NCBI GenBank assembly: GCA_963575745.1
Contig: CAUYUJ010001306.1
Span: 38,695-102,694 of the forward strand
Length of the DNA stretch: 64,000 bases
Source: Prorocentrum cordatum
Taxonomy: Eukaryota; Sar; Dinophyceae; Prorocentrales; Prorocentraceae
Direction: 5' to 3'
In this document: positions 19,986 through 28,662 of the stretch, in pieces
How the letters are laid out: every line of letters begins with the position of its first letter
Position numbering within the stretch: position 1 is the stretch's first letter
Position numbers and translations under genes: made by a program
Notes under the pieces: model-generated
Seen by the model: only the letters and a program-made list of their open reading frames with translations
What the model was told of the DNA's origin: nothing
The model's database searches: none

Positions 19986-20278
19986 ATCAACCGAAGCCAG
20001 CTGGATAAACCAAGCCCACCCGACATCTCTCTTGCCATCTTGCGCCTAGTGGCCGAGACTGCGTAACAGAAATGCGCACTGGGATCATATATCTATGTGC
20101 GTGACGGCGCGGATGGCAAATTTCCAGCAACGCTCGGATTCATGGTTCTGTGTGCGCGCGGAGTTACACTCTACTACGGCCTCTCAGATGGGCGCCGGTC
20201 CCTCGCGAACTGGTGCACCGCTCCGGGTTCGAGGATCTGTGCGATTTACCGCAAGCCGTCGCGGGTTGGTCAACAGCT

Positions 20279-22132
20279 TCAAAGGCGTTTCCGCTTCGTC
20301 CAAACAGGGACATAGTTCGGATCCGTCTGGGAATCAAATTTCCCCCAGACGTTGTTCGCGATCCGTAGAGACTCGGCGCTGCGCTTCAAGCTTTTCCCCA
20401 GTTCCGTATCGGCCGCGCGTTCTTGAGTCTGTGCCACACTCTTAGCGACGTTTGCGCCCTGACCACAACTGGTGCACACGAGGCAAGCGCTGCGGTAGGC
20501 CACTTTGCCGTTGCAGCGATCGACGATCTCCTCTCCGTTGACGACTGTGCGCTTTGTCACACTGGTGCAGAAGATCTGCTTGCCAGCGCGTGCGTGTTCG
20601 GGGCTGCAGAAGTGTTGTCCCAGCGGTGTACCAGCTGGCAGTTCGGAGTTGGTCTCGTGGCAACGGCGCGGGGCGTCTGCATCCCACAGCTTCTGGAACT
20701 CCTCGAGCTCGCTAGGGGGCACCTGGCATTCCTTCGAGTACAATGATTTTTGTGCATCTGCAACTGTTCGGTAGGGGCCGCGCTCCTCTCTCTTGGCGAT
20801 GTTGGCGTATTGGCGATAGAGGTCCAGGCATTTTGCTTTCTGAGACTGTGTGCCAAAGAGCTCGCGGAACTTTCGTGCGAAAGGGATGAGACCTGCATCT
20901 TCCCCCAGCTCGAACTCAAGCCATTCCAGCTTGTCGCTGGTTTTTGTCTTGTGTTGGTCTGTTATGTAACATGTGGCTGGCCGATGCTGCGGATGCGCAT
21001 AGGACCAAGTCTCCACTAAGCTGCCACCAGTGAGTAAGAAGGAGTCCTCACAGCGCGCTTCACCACAGCTGCAGACCTTGCGAGGCGCCCGGCCACACAT
21101 TTTGCAGCCTGTCTGCTCGTTGGCCGGGGCAGATGAGGCATCTGTCAGCGCCGCGGTCACTGGATTCCCATCCTGCTGCTGCGAAGGTAATCCCAGATGG
21201 TCACCCGTTTCAGGCTGGGCAGAGTTGGCTGCCGCTTCCGTCCGCACCATAGGGTCGACATTTTTTGCATCGCACGATGCCGCAGGCACAATGCTGAGTC
21301 TGTACGTCTGCACGACAGGCGACACAACGCTTGCCGCCGCAGCCGCACGGACCCCTGTGACACACGTCACAATCCTCGTTGCTCGGCGCCCATACGTGAG
21401 AATTGCTGACCTCGTGGTATGCTTCCATCAAGACTGCTGCTGGTCTTGCTGCGATGTGATGTTTGCGGCGCACGGCTTACAATGGATGCATGCGCAGGTC
21501 GGGCACCGTGCGAAGCCCATCGTGTATGCGTCAGACGCCACTCTTCCGCATGCCCCGCAAGGCCCGAGCGCCCTGGCCGAGCCCATGTTCTCTGTAAAGA
21601 ACTGGCGCCTACAGTCGGCAAGGCCGATCGGTTCTCCCGAGCGCATGGCGTCGAACAGGGCGGGCATGTGATCCAGCTCATTACGCTGAATCAAAAACCT
21701 TGCTTCAGGCATGATCGCGAGCAGCTCTGCGTCATCATTTTCACGGACCGCCGCCACCACTTCTTCCTTCGTTGCTTGGGCATCGCCCCAGCAGAAGCGA
21801 CGCTGCGAAACCCGAGTGAAGGGGCGCACAGACTCCACCACTGCGACCTCTGGAAGCTTGCGCAAATCCAAGCAAGTGACCTTCTTCATCTCGTTCTTCC
21901 AGGTGCGGTAAGCATTGTCGCCACACTGTCCTGTCTTGTCGGTGACAACGAAATATAAGGTGTCTCCAAAACCCGAGACTGTGGAGGCATTCAGGATGCC
22001 GTCGTCGATGATACGATTCCTGCCGAATCGCTGAAGGCCAGCGAGCAAGGCCGCCTGCTGAGCGGCAGGGCACTTAAGGCGGATCTCGAAGGTCCGGGGG
22101 CATTCGAACCCCTCTGCGATTTTGCACTGCAT
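20279..22132 (-). CDS. Multi-Cys-cluster protein, two frameshifts
   Basis: Three overlapping minus-strand frames read as one protein of about 615 residues. From ATG 22132 the first gives a folded-looking N-terminus (FEIRLKCPAAQQAALLAGLQ), then CGACGR with CPTCACIHCKPC. The second (21210-21473) holds CDVCHRGPCGCGGKRCVAC and CACGIVRCKKC. The third (20279-about 21250) holds CKMCGRAPRKVCSCGEARC, a helical region and CRVACLVC-like pairs near the end (SACLVCTSCG). Three similar Cys clusters imply repeated zinc-binding units. A degenerate SL relic lies 34 bp upstream of the start. Frameshifts lie near 21440 and 21250. Confidence 0.55.
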
Positions 22133-22165
22133 TGCATCTAGCGATGAGCTACGCAAGCTATCCTA

Positions 22166-22181
22166 CTTGATCCGAAATTGC
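22166..22181 (-). other. Spliced-leader relic upstream of the Cys-cluster gene
   Basis: Read on the minus strand, GCAATTTCGGATCAAG matches the SL core (ATTTTGGCTCAAG) at 11-12 of 13 positions and lies 34 bp before ATG 22132. Confidence 0.5.
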
Positions 22182-22339
22182 GCATGTGCTGGTAAGCGCG
22201 CGCATGTTGGCAAACGCATGGCCGAGATTGGTAAGAGAGACTCGTACTACTATTTCTTCCCACCTCTTAGCCCCCTTTGTTGGTTATTGTGCACTAGCGC
22301 TTTAAAAACGGCTCACGTACTTTTTCGGTGCCTGCTAGT

Positions 22340-22760
22340 GGACACGCGAGCCAGACACTACTATCTCTATCCTCCTCACTCGAGGAGGAGTAAGGAAATA
22401 GTAGCGTGGGTTCCCCCCTGCCTTGAAACGGCTCCCGTATTTTTCTGTGCCTGCTACTGGACATGCTAGCCAGACACTACTATTTCTATCCTCCTCACTC
22501 GAGGAGGAGTAAGGAAATAGTAGCGCGGGTCTGCCCGCGTAGAGTGACCCTGAAACCTGACCTTGAAAAAACGGCTCCCGTATTTTTCTGCGCCTGCTAC
22601 TGGACATGCTAGCCAGACACTACTATTTCTATCCTCCTCACTCGAGGAGGAGTAAGGAAATAGTAGCGCGGGTCTGCCCTTGTAGAGTGACCCTGAAACT
22701 TGACCTTGAAAAAACGGCTCCTGTATTTTTCTGTGCCTGCTCGTGGACATGCTAGCCAGC
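22340..22760 (+). repeat. Three tandem units with a ~47-bp hairpin
   Basis: Hairpins begin at 22357, 22477 and 22619. Arms are CTACTATTTC paired with GAAATAGTAG, and CCTCCTC paired with GAGGAGG around an ACTC loop. Shared flanks include ACGGCTCCCGTATTTTTCTG and GGACATGCTAGCCAGACA. A degenerate fourth hairpin arm lies near 22239. The design parallels the array at 7360-8465 though the sequences are unrelated. Confidence 0.85.
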
Positions 22761-23160
22761 CTGGCCTGTGGGGGAGCTACTGATAGCTTGAGGCGGCACT
22801 GCCCTTCAAACTAATATTGCCACGCATACGCCCTATCGCAGAATGTGTTGCGCAAGCAATATGAACAGCCTTCTAATACACAGTCCTGGAGGTGCTGAAA
22901 TGGTCGTTGTGATTTCGGTCTAACAAATATGGCAGCAGTTGCGTTCACCCAGCGGCCCTGGCGGATAATTCTGGGAGATGTCTGGCGGCTCGGCTGCAGG
23001 TGTCCGGCCGCACCACAGCCTACACTCCCTCACTATACCGCGTCGGCGAGAATCGATGAGCACATAGCACGCACACGAACTATAAGAAACGGTCTTCGCA
23101 GTTGCGGTCTTTGCGGCTAGGCCCTTCGCAGGGAGGGGGGCATGGCTCTTCGCAGTAGCG
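22761..23160. other. No gene; one copy of the GTGATTTCGGTC motif
   Basis: Short frames only. GTGATTTCGGTC at 22909-22920 is the leftmost copy of a motif recurring to 54.3 kb. Confidence 0.5.
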
Positions 23161-23165
23161 GTCTA

Positions 23166-23562
23166 TAGATCGCTGCACGTTTTTTCCGTCGAGGGATGCT
23201 GATGGCGGCCACCTGTCTGATCGTGCACCCGTACAGCTTTGTACGCCTGGGCGTATCTACATCTTGCACACTCACACGCTACTGCTGGCTGGCACCTGCG
23301 CCCGCCTTGGACTTCGGCTCCGCTGGCGAGTCCTGCGCGAACCCCCATCGGCCGCGACGGGCGCTGGGGCAGCGCTCCTCAACACCTTGGCGACGCCCTG
23401 GGCCAGCGCATACGCAAAATTGCATGGGACTGCGTTCCCGATCTGCGTTTAGGCTGCGTTGACAACCCCTTTGAAGACACAGTCGTGGGGAAATGTCTGA
23501 AGGCGAGCAGCCTCCTTGACTGTCAACCTCCTTACTGACTCTGGCACGACCCAAGCTACCGC
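23166..23562 (-). pseudogene. 5'-truncated methyltransferase fragment
   Basis: This is a diverged copy of the 3' end of the methyltransferase at 28663-30412 plus about 100 bp of shared 3' flank. It keeps RLTVKEAARLQTFPHD and IGNAVPCNFAYALAQGVAK (motif X). A TAA stop replaces the Tyr of AAYTQIGN. The 5' two-thirds are absent. Truncation at the 5' side with retention of the 3' flank fits incomplete reverse transcription, but a segmental duplication followed by deletion is also possible. Confidence 0.8.
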
Positions 23563-23975
23563 CCCCGAGGCTGCCGACGCCAACACCTTCCGCTTCACGA
23601 GCGCCGCATGCAATCGCAACCACATCGCAACCTACATCAAGGCTGCGCAGACTGTGGCATCATGCTGCAAGCCAAACGGGCGTTTTCGCATGCACTAAAA
23701 CTACCGCTCAGATCTAAGCCGAAGTTAGGACCATACCGTGATTGGGGAAAGAATTTGCGTTAAAACTGGCTTGTTCGGACCATGCGCTGCTGGAGCGGAG
23801 GCGCGCCACTGTTCTACGCCACTGCGCGATGTCTTGGCGTTGCTGCACTTTCGCGGCTTGCGCTATGCCTCGCTGCACCCAGCAACGGCCTGTTCTCGAA
23901 CACGCCTTTCTGTCCGGCGGGTGCAGGAGGTGACGCGGAGACTGCTGCTATCAATCCAGCTCAATGGCGTCTCCA

Positions 23976-24383
23976 TCATTCACTGCAGGCCTCACACTGG
24001 AACCACATCCCTCCTGCGCGGCGCGCCTGCCTCGCATCCAAATTTCGCAAACGCATCAACAAGCTAGTGGCCCATTTACAAACCGCCTCCCTGTCGTCCA
24101 AGACAGGCCCGGCCCATCCCAAGTGACAAGCCACCGGCGACCACCATGCGGGCTTCATGGGCGGATAAAAATGCCACATGTCATAATATTGCGGACCAAT
24201 ATTCTCGATGAATACCTCCTTCAGTTCCAAGCTGCTTGGTGTGCCGCCGTTGGCTTGTGCTTCTTTCGCTTGCCACGCCGCCCAAGTGCTGGCGCTCCAC
24301 TTGACACGGGAAACATACTCGAGGACCAATTCTTGCGCCTCCAATGGGATTGGGAGCCAATGCCCCCGGAGCCTGTACGACAT
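23976..24383 (-). CDS. Hypothetical 135-residue Trp-rich protein
   Basis: ATG 24383 is chosen because the frame upstream to 24452 lacks ATG. The protein MSYRLRGHWLPIPLEAQELV continues with many tryptophans (WSASTWAAW, MWHFYPPMKPAWWSP) and ends CEACSE. No family was recognised. An SL-like CATCTCGGCTCAAAC lies about 125 bp upstream (24507-24521). The unusual Trp and Pro content could suit a DNA- or protein-binding module, but this is not established. Confidence 0.45.
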   Translation of the reverse strand: MSYRLRGHWLPIPLEAQELVLEYVSRVKWSASTWAAWQAKEAQANGGTPSSLELKEVFIENIGPQYYDMWHFYPPMKPAWWSPVACHLGWAGPVLDDREAVCKWATSLLMRLRNLDARQARRAGGMWFQCEACSE

Positions 24384-24809
24384 GGCTGAATCTGTCAATG
24401 CCAGGAATCTACTAACTGCTGCGATGGTCCGGCGGCGCTTGCCGCTGGTCACGCGTTCGTCCAGCTCGGCTTCGTGCCTCGTGGCTCAATGTAAATTGCA
24501 TGGCTTGTTTGAGCCGAGATGCATCATACATGGATAAGCGCGTCACCTTAGGCAAATACGCTTCTGGCCGTCGCTGCAAAATCGATGCGCGTGCTAACTG
24601 ACATGTTCGCGTTCTGCGGGCGCTGCTGGTGCAATCATTCCTGCTGTGCTGACTGCTTGTATAACGTAATTCCCCTTATAGGGAGGCTTGCTTCAAGGGG
24701 GCCCTGCGCTAGAGTAGGAGCATGCGTGCAAGACTGTTTTTCTCGCTGTGTCGAAAGTAACCGCCTCTTCGAAGCAGCTTTCGCTTTGCTGCTCACATGG
24801 GGAATCGTC

Positions 24810-25370
24810 TCAGGAGAGAGCGCGCTTCAAAAGGCACTCCCCGCAGACATCGCAGCTCTGCAGGCGGATGCGCTTCTTGGGGCGTTCCTGCTGGAGGCAA
24901 GTCTCGCAGAAGCCTAGGCGCGAAAGGTACTGCACGCTTGCCCGTAGAAATTCAATTGCAGCCTTGGCGCCCTGCGGAGTGTCCGGGAAGATTTTGAAAT
25001 CTGTCACCAACGGATGCTCTGCGATGGAGCTGTGTTGCGGACGGTCTAGGACGCGCCTGCAGCAGCTCACTTCTGCATGTAGCTCGCGCAGCTCCTGCTT
25101 CTTTTGCTTCCTCGCGCAATGAACGAGCAACACGTGGATTTTCGTAAATCCGGGGACGTCGAGAGCGACGCGGAAGGCCCCGAAATTGCGCAGCTGGTGT
25201 GAAACGTCTTCCATGAGCTGCTGGGTCCAGGAAACGCCGCGGACCAGTTCAGCGAAGCTCGCAACCTTCGGAGCTGCATCTCCAAGCATTTCGTTCAGCT
25301 GTGGCGGCAGAGCTGCCGCAGCGTCACCAGCAACAGTCGTCTCTGCAGCGCCTGCGGGACTCGTCGCCAT
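24810..25370 (-). CDS. Hypothetical protein with C-terminal Cys pairs
   Basis: ATG 25370 gives 186 residues: an Ala-rich N-terminus, a helical middle (FAELVRGVSWTQQLMEDVSH), an alpha/beta stretch (FRVALDVPGFTKIHVLLVHC) and a C-terminal zinc-ribbon-like CETC, CDVC, GEC arrangement. The frame is open upstream to 25613, but that part holds two SL relics, one ending exactly at the ATG, so it is probably 5' UTR. No family was recognised. Confidence 0.55.
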   Translation of the reverse strand: MATSPAGAAETTVAGDAAAALPPQLNEMLGDAAPKVASFAELVRGVSWTQQLMEDVSHQLRNFGAFRVALDVPGFTKIHVLLVHCARKQKKQELRELHAEVSCCRRVLDRPQHSSIAEHPLVTDFKIFPDTPQGAKAAIEFLRASVQYLSRLGFCETCLQQERPKKRIRLQSCDVCGECLLKRALS

Positions 25371-25423
25371 CTGCGCCAAAATAAGCACCGAAATTAATTG
25401 CTGGATAATTTGAGCCAAAAGAC
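25371..25423 (-). other. Two spliced-leader relics in tandem before the start
   Basis: On the minus strand, GTCTTTTGGCTCAAA (25409-25423) is followed 23 bp later by CTTATTTTGGCGCAG (25371-25385), which abuts ATG 25370. Both resemble CCATTTTGGCTCAAG. Stacked relics are expected when a retroposed gene is transcribed, trans-spliced and reinserted again. Confidence 0.6.
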
Positions 25424-25623
25424 TTGGACCCGATAACCATATTGCAACTTCGCTCCCTTGGGTCGATCCGCGGATATTCTTCGCTGGGCACGCAAATGCA
25501 ATTCCTTGGAAGCTGTACGCATGCAATGTGACATGGGCTTTTTTTTCTGGTGCACTCATCATGCTGCGGTTTTGGTGGTTCTGAATGGGGCTTACATCTG
25601 TGTGCCCATTCACAGCCGCCTGA

Positions 25624-26679
25624 CTATGGCAAGTTTAGCAAATCACGAGTCTCCCATTTCTTGCCGTTGAAATGTTCGTACTTGCCCAGTCGGGTGTTCA
25701 CCTTCAAGCGGCGAGCCACGCGGCAAGTAATCGAAAAACGCAATTCCTCTGGCTTGTTTTCCGAATGCTCCATGGGCTGCGCGTGGAGACAGCTTTGGTT
25801 CACATGACCGCTGAGCACGTACATGGAATTGTGTGACGTCTTCACCTCAGACAGAATATCCATCTCGGACCGGAGCTTTCGGCCCCACAACTGTTTCGCG
25901 CCAGTGTCTTTCACGAAGCATAGCCAACGGTCCGCACCAAGGCTATATATGAAGACGTCGTCATTGGTTCCATATTTGTTGCTCAATGACTTGAGGCTCA
26001 GCGGCTGGTCTTTGTGAGTTGGAATATAAGCGCTGAAGAACGGGTAGCAGTTGATGACGATGTGGTTCACATCGGCTCCGTAGGTTTCTTTTACCCGCTG
26101 CACAAGCCCCTGCAAAGGCGTGCCGTTGATGGCGCCGTGCTGCAAGTGGTAATCCACAGGGGCCACGTCTGCAAATTTGTATTGCGGAGACCAGCCGTCG
26201 GCATCCACATCGTAGCAGAAAAGCTTCGGCGCCTGCTTGGAGAGATTCTTGAATTGACCCGTATGAATTCTCGTCGCTTCGGGCAACAATTCTTTACAGA
26301 ACTCACACAGTGCTTGTGCTTCCTCAGGCGACCTGAAATCTTCCTTCAAGCCGCTCGCGATTTTGCGTTTGAGTTCATTCTCTGTGGTCGCGTCCACAGC
26401 GCTTGTGCCCAAGTTGCGGAGCGCTTGGGAAGGCAAGCTCGATGGCCCACGCGCTGACTGGGTCTCTGCTGGGCGTGCTCGCTTCTGTGCCCGGCGCTGC
26501 TTCTCTTCCCCGCTGGGCGTCTCGATGCGCGCACGTTTCTTCGCTGACTCTCGCCCGTTGTCGGAAACTGTTGCAGCGGGTTCCTTGACGTCGCCGAATA
26601 ATTCCTCGTCGAGTTTGGCATTCTCTTCTGCTTCTTTCCTGAGCCGCCGGATCCTTTGATTCAAACGTTTCCTATCGGC
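25624..26679 (-). CDS. AlkB-like 2OG-Fe(II) dioxygenase
   Basis: The C-terminal two-thirds match the AlkB fold. They include INCYPFFSAYIPTHKDQ with the HxD iron ligands, VFIYSLGADRWLCF, a second iron His in CLHAQP, and RFSITCR carrying the two 2OG-binding arginines. AlkB enzymes oxidatively remove alkyl groups from DNA or RNA bases, or act on N6-methyladenine. Residues 18-73 are a basic NLS-like segment (KKRARIETPSGEEKQRRAQK) nearly identical to one in the methyltransferase at 28663-30412. There is no in-frame ATG. The frame continues, after one TAG at 26680, directly from the gene at 26683-27165, so the two are probably one protein. Confidence 0.8.
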   Translation of the reverse strand, partial: ADRKRLNQRIRRLRKEAEENAKLDEELFGDVKEPAATVSDNGRESAKKRARIETPSGEEKQRRAQKRARPAETQSARGPSSLPSQALRNLGTSAVDATTENELKRKIASGLKEDFRSPEEAQALCEFCKELLPEATRIHTGQFKNLSKQAPKLFCYDVDADGWSPQYKFADVAPVDYHLQHGAINGTPLQGLVQRVKETYGADVNHIVINCYPFFSAYIPTHKDQPLSLKSLSNKYGTNDDVFIYSLGADRWLCFVKDTGAKQLWGRKLRSEMDILSEVKTSHNSMYVLSGHVNQSCLHAQPMEHSENKPEELRFSITCRVARRLKVNTRLGKYEHFNGKKWETRDLLNLP

Positions 26680-27165
26680 CTATGCCTCTTCCATGGTGCC
26701 CTGCGGCGGAGGACCGATGCGTTTATCAAGTTCCTCCGCGATAATCCCCTGCACGGCTTGCGGCACTTCTCGCCGAACTTCTTGGATCACACGGTCTGCC
26801 TGGGTGGTTGTATGGACCATGATGTTGCTCTGCGCGGCGGCCAAAGCGTCGCCGAGATCTTTGCACTGCTGCTCCTCGGCTTTGGAATGCCACGCGCGAA
26901 TCACCGCCACTTCACGCTCAGACAACGGCCGTGGCTGCAAGGCGTTGAAAACTGGTGTCTGCTGGTTCTCCAACATGGCAGCCACATCAGGCAGAGAGAG
27001 CGTGCGCTTCGCGGCTGAGCGTTCCATATCAAGGTACTTCGGCCACATCTGCAGGAGGTCGGATTCATCAATGTCACCACCGCCGCGGCCCTTATTGGGA
27101 ATCTGGCGGCCAGTGTAAAGCTTCGCGCGCAACTGCGTGCGTTCTCGCTGGGCAGGAGTCGTCAT
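26680..27165 (-). CDS. N-terminal part of the AlkB gene, ended by TAG
   Basis: From ATG 27165 it begins MTTPAQRERTQLRAKLYTGR. Conserved blocks GGGDIDESDLLQMWPKYLDM and LSEREVAVIRAWHSKAEEQQ recur in the N-terminus of the SAP-MORN gene (48902-50502). The end (EELDKRIGPPPQGTMEEA) runs into a TAG with no frame change. The next codons continue a charged helix (ADRKRLNQRIRRLRKEAEEN) into the AlkB part. This looks like a nonsense change, a base error or readthrough. A weak SL-like element (TTTTATGCTCAGT) lies about 40 bp upstream. Confidence 0.65.
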   Translation of the reverse strand: MTTPAQRERTQLRAKLYTGRQIPNKGRGGGDIDESDLLQMWPKYLDMERSAAKRTLSLPDVAAMLENQQTPVFNALQPRPLSEREVAVIRAWHSKAEEQQCKDLGDALAAAQSNIMVHTTTQADRVIQEVRREVPQAVQGIIAEELDKRIGPPPQGTMEEA

Positions 27166-27294
27166 TGCACGTGTGCACGGGGAAGCGAATGGAGGATGGT
27201 TAACTGAGCATAAAACTCGCCAGCACATACAATTGTTGGGCTGCGTTCATACATGTGCTGAGCAATGGCAATCTACACAGCAAGGCGCGAGCAA

Positions 27295-27945
27295 CCGGAC
27301 ACCAACCGGGCACCAGCCGGGCACCAACCGGGCACCAGCCAGGAACCAGCCAGGCACCAACCGGGCACCAACCGGGCACCAACCGGGCACCAACCGGGCA
27401 CCAACCGGGCACCAACCGGGCACCAACCGGGCACCAACCGGGCACCAACCGGGCACCAACCGGGCGCCAACCGGGCACCAACCGGGCACCAGCCGGGCAC
27501 CAACCGGGCACCAACCGGGCACCAACCGGGCACCAACCGGGCACCAACCGGGCACCAGCCAGGCACCAGCCAGGCACCAACCGGGCACCAACCGGGCACC
27601 AACCTGGCACTAACTGGGCACCAACCGGGCACCAACCGGGCACCAACCGGGCACCAACCGGGCACCAGCCAGGCACCAACCGGGCACCAACCGGGCACCA
27701 GCCAGGCACCAACCGGGCACCAACCGGGCACCAACCGGGCACCAACCGGGCACCAACCGGGCACCAACCGGGCACTAACCGGGCACTAACCGGGCACCAA
27801 CCGGGCACCAACCGGGCACCAACCGGACACCAGCCGGGCACCAACCGGGCACCAACCGGGCACCAACCGGGCACCAACCGGGCACCAACCGGGCACCAAC
27901 CGGGCACCAACCGGGCACCAACCGGGCACCAACTGCGCACCAATT
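27295..27945 (+). repeat. 11-nt minisatellite (CCGGGCACCAA)
   Basis: About 58 units of CCGGGCACCAA. Every frame is open on both strands, giving 11-residue periodic artefacts (HQPGTNRAPTG). Related units occur at 36805-36890 and 50965-51035 in reverse orientation (GGTTGGTGTCC). Confidence 0.95.
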
Positions 27946-27984
27946 GGGTAGCAACCAGACCGCCGCTGCAGACAGAGAGCAGTT

Positions 27985-28250
27985 GCAGACGAGGGTTTAC
28001 GGCTGAAACTTCGCGTTCAGCGTTCAAGTGGACGCTCCTCGGCTGAGACTTCGCGTTCAGCGTTCGAGTGGATGCTCTCGGCTGAAGCTTCGCGTTGAGC
28101 GTTCAAGCGGGGGTTCGCAGCTGAAACTTCGCGGCGTTCAGCGTTGAAGCGGGGGTTCGCAGCTGAAACTTCGCGTTCAGCGTTCCAGCGGAGGTTCGCA
28201 GCTGAAACTTCGCGTTCAGCGTTGGAGTGGAGGTCCCTCGGCTGCTACAC
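27985..28250 (+). repeat. ~30-45-bp imperfect repeat
   Basis: Six copies of a unit with CTGAAACTTCGCGTTCAGCG. It is followed at 28375-28560 by a GC-rich run built on GGCGCGGCGTGCGGT. No gene. Confidence 0.75.
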
Positions 28251-28662
28251 GTTGGCGTTCCAGTTCAAGTATTTAGCAGCGCGGGGAATTTGTAAACCGT
28301 GGCAGCTGCGGTCTTTCGCAGTGGCTGGCAATGGTCGGCTGGCCGTGGCGCGGTTTTGCTGGTAGTTTAGCTGGCGGTGGCGCTCGCGGTGCCGCTCGGC
28401 GCAGCGTGCGGTAGGCGCGGCGTGCGCCTGGCGCGGCATGCGGCTGGGGCGGCGGCGGGCCACGGTGGGCGCGGCGTGCGGTTGGCGCGGCGTGCGGTGG
28501 GCGCAGCGTGCGGTGGGGGGCGCGGCGTGCGGTTGGGGCGGCGTGCGGTGAGCGCGGTAGATCGCTGCACGTTTTTTCGTCGAAGGATGCTGATGGCGGT
28601 CACCTGTCTGATCATGCACCCGTACAGCTTTGCACGCCTAGGCGTATCTACATCTTGCACAC

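Noticed and set aside
22090-22106. tRNA T-arm-like GGGGTTCGAATGCCCC
   Set aside because: It lies inside coding sequence of the Cys-cluster gene and no other tRNA arms flank it. Similar GGTTCGAATGC words at 12457 and 54412 also lack partner stems.
23236-23538. Plus-strand frames over the methyltransferase fragment
   Set aside because: They are shadows of the minus-strand methyltransferase homology, mirrored at 28508-28832.
27200-28027. Frames of 160-275 codons on both strands with an 11-residue repeat
   Set aside because: They are six-frame readings of the CCGGGCACCAA minisatellite. An 11-nt unit without stop words keeps every frame open.
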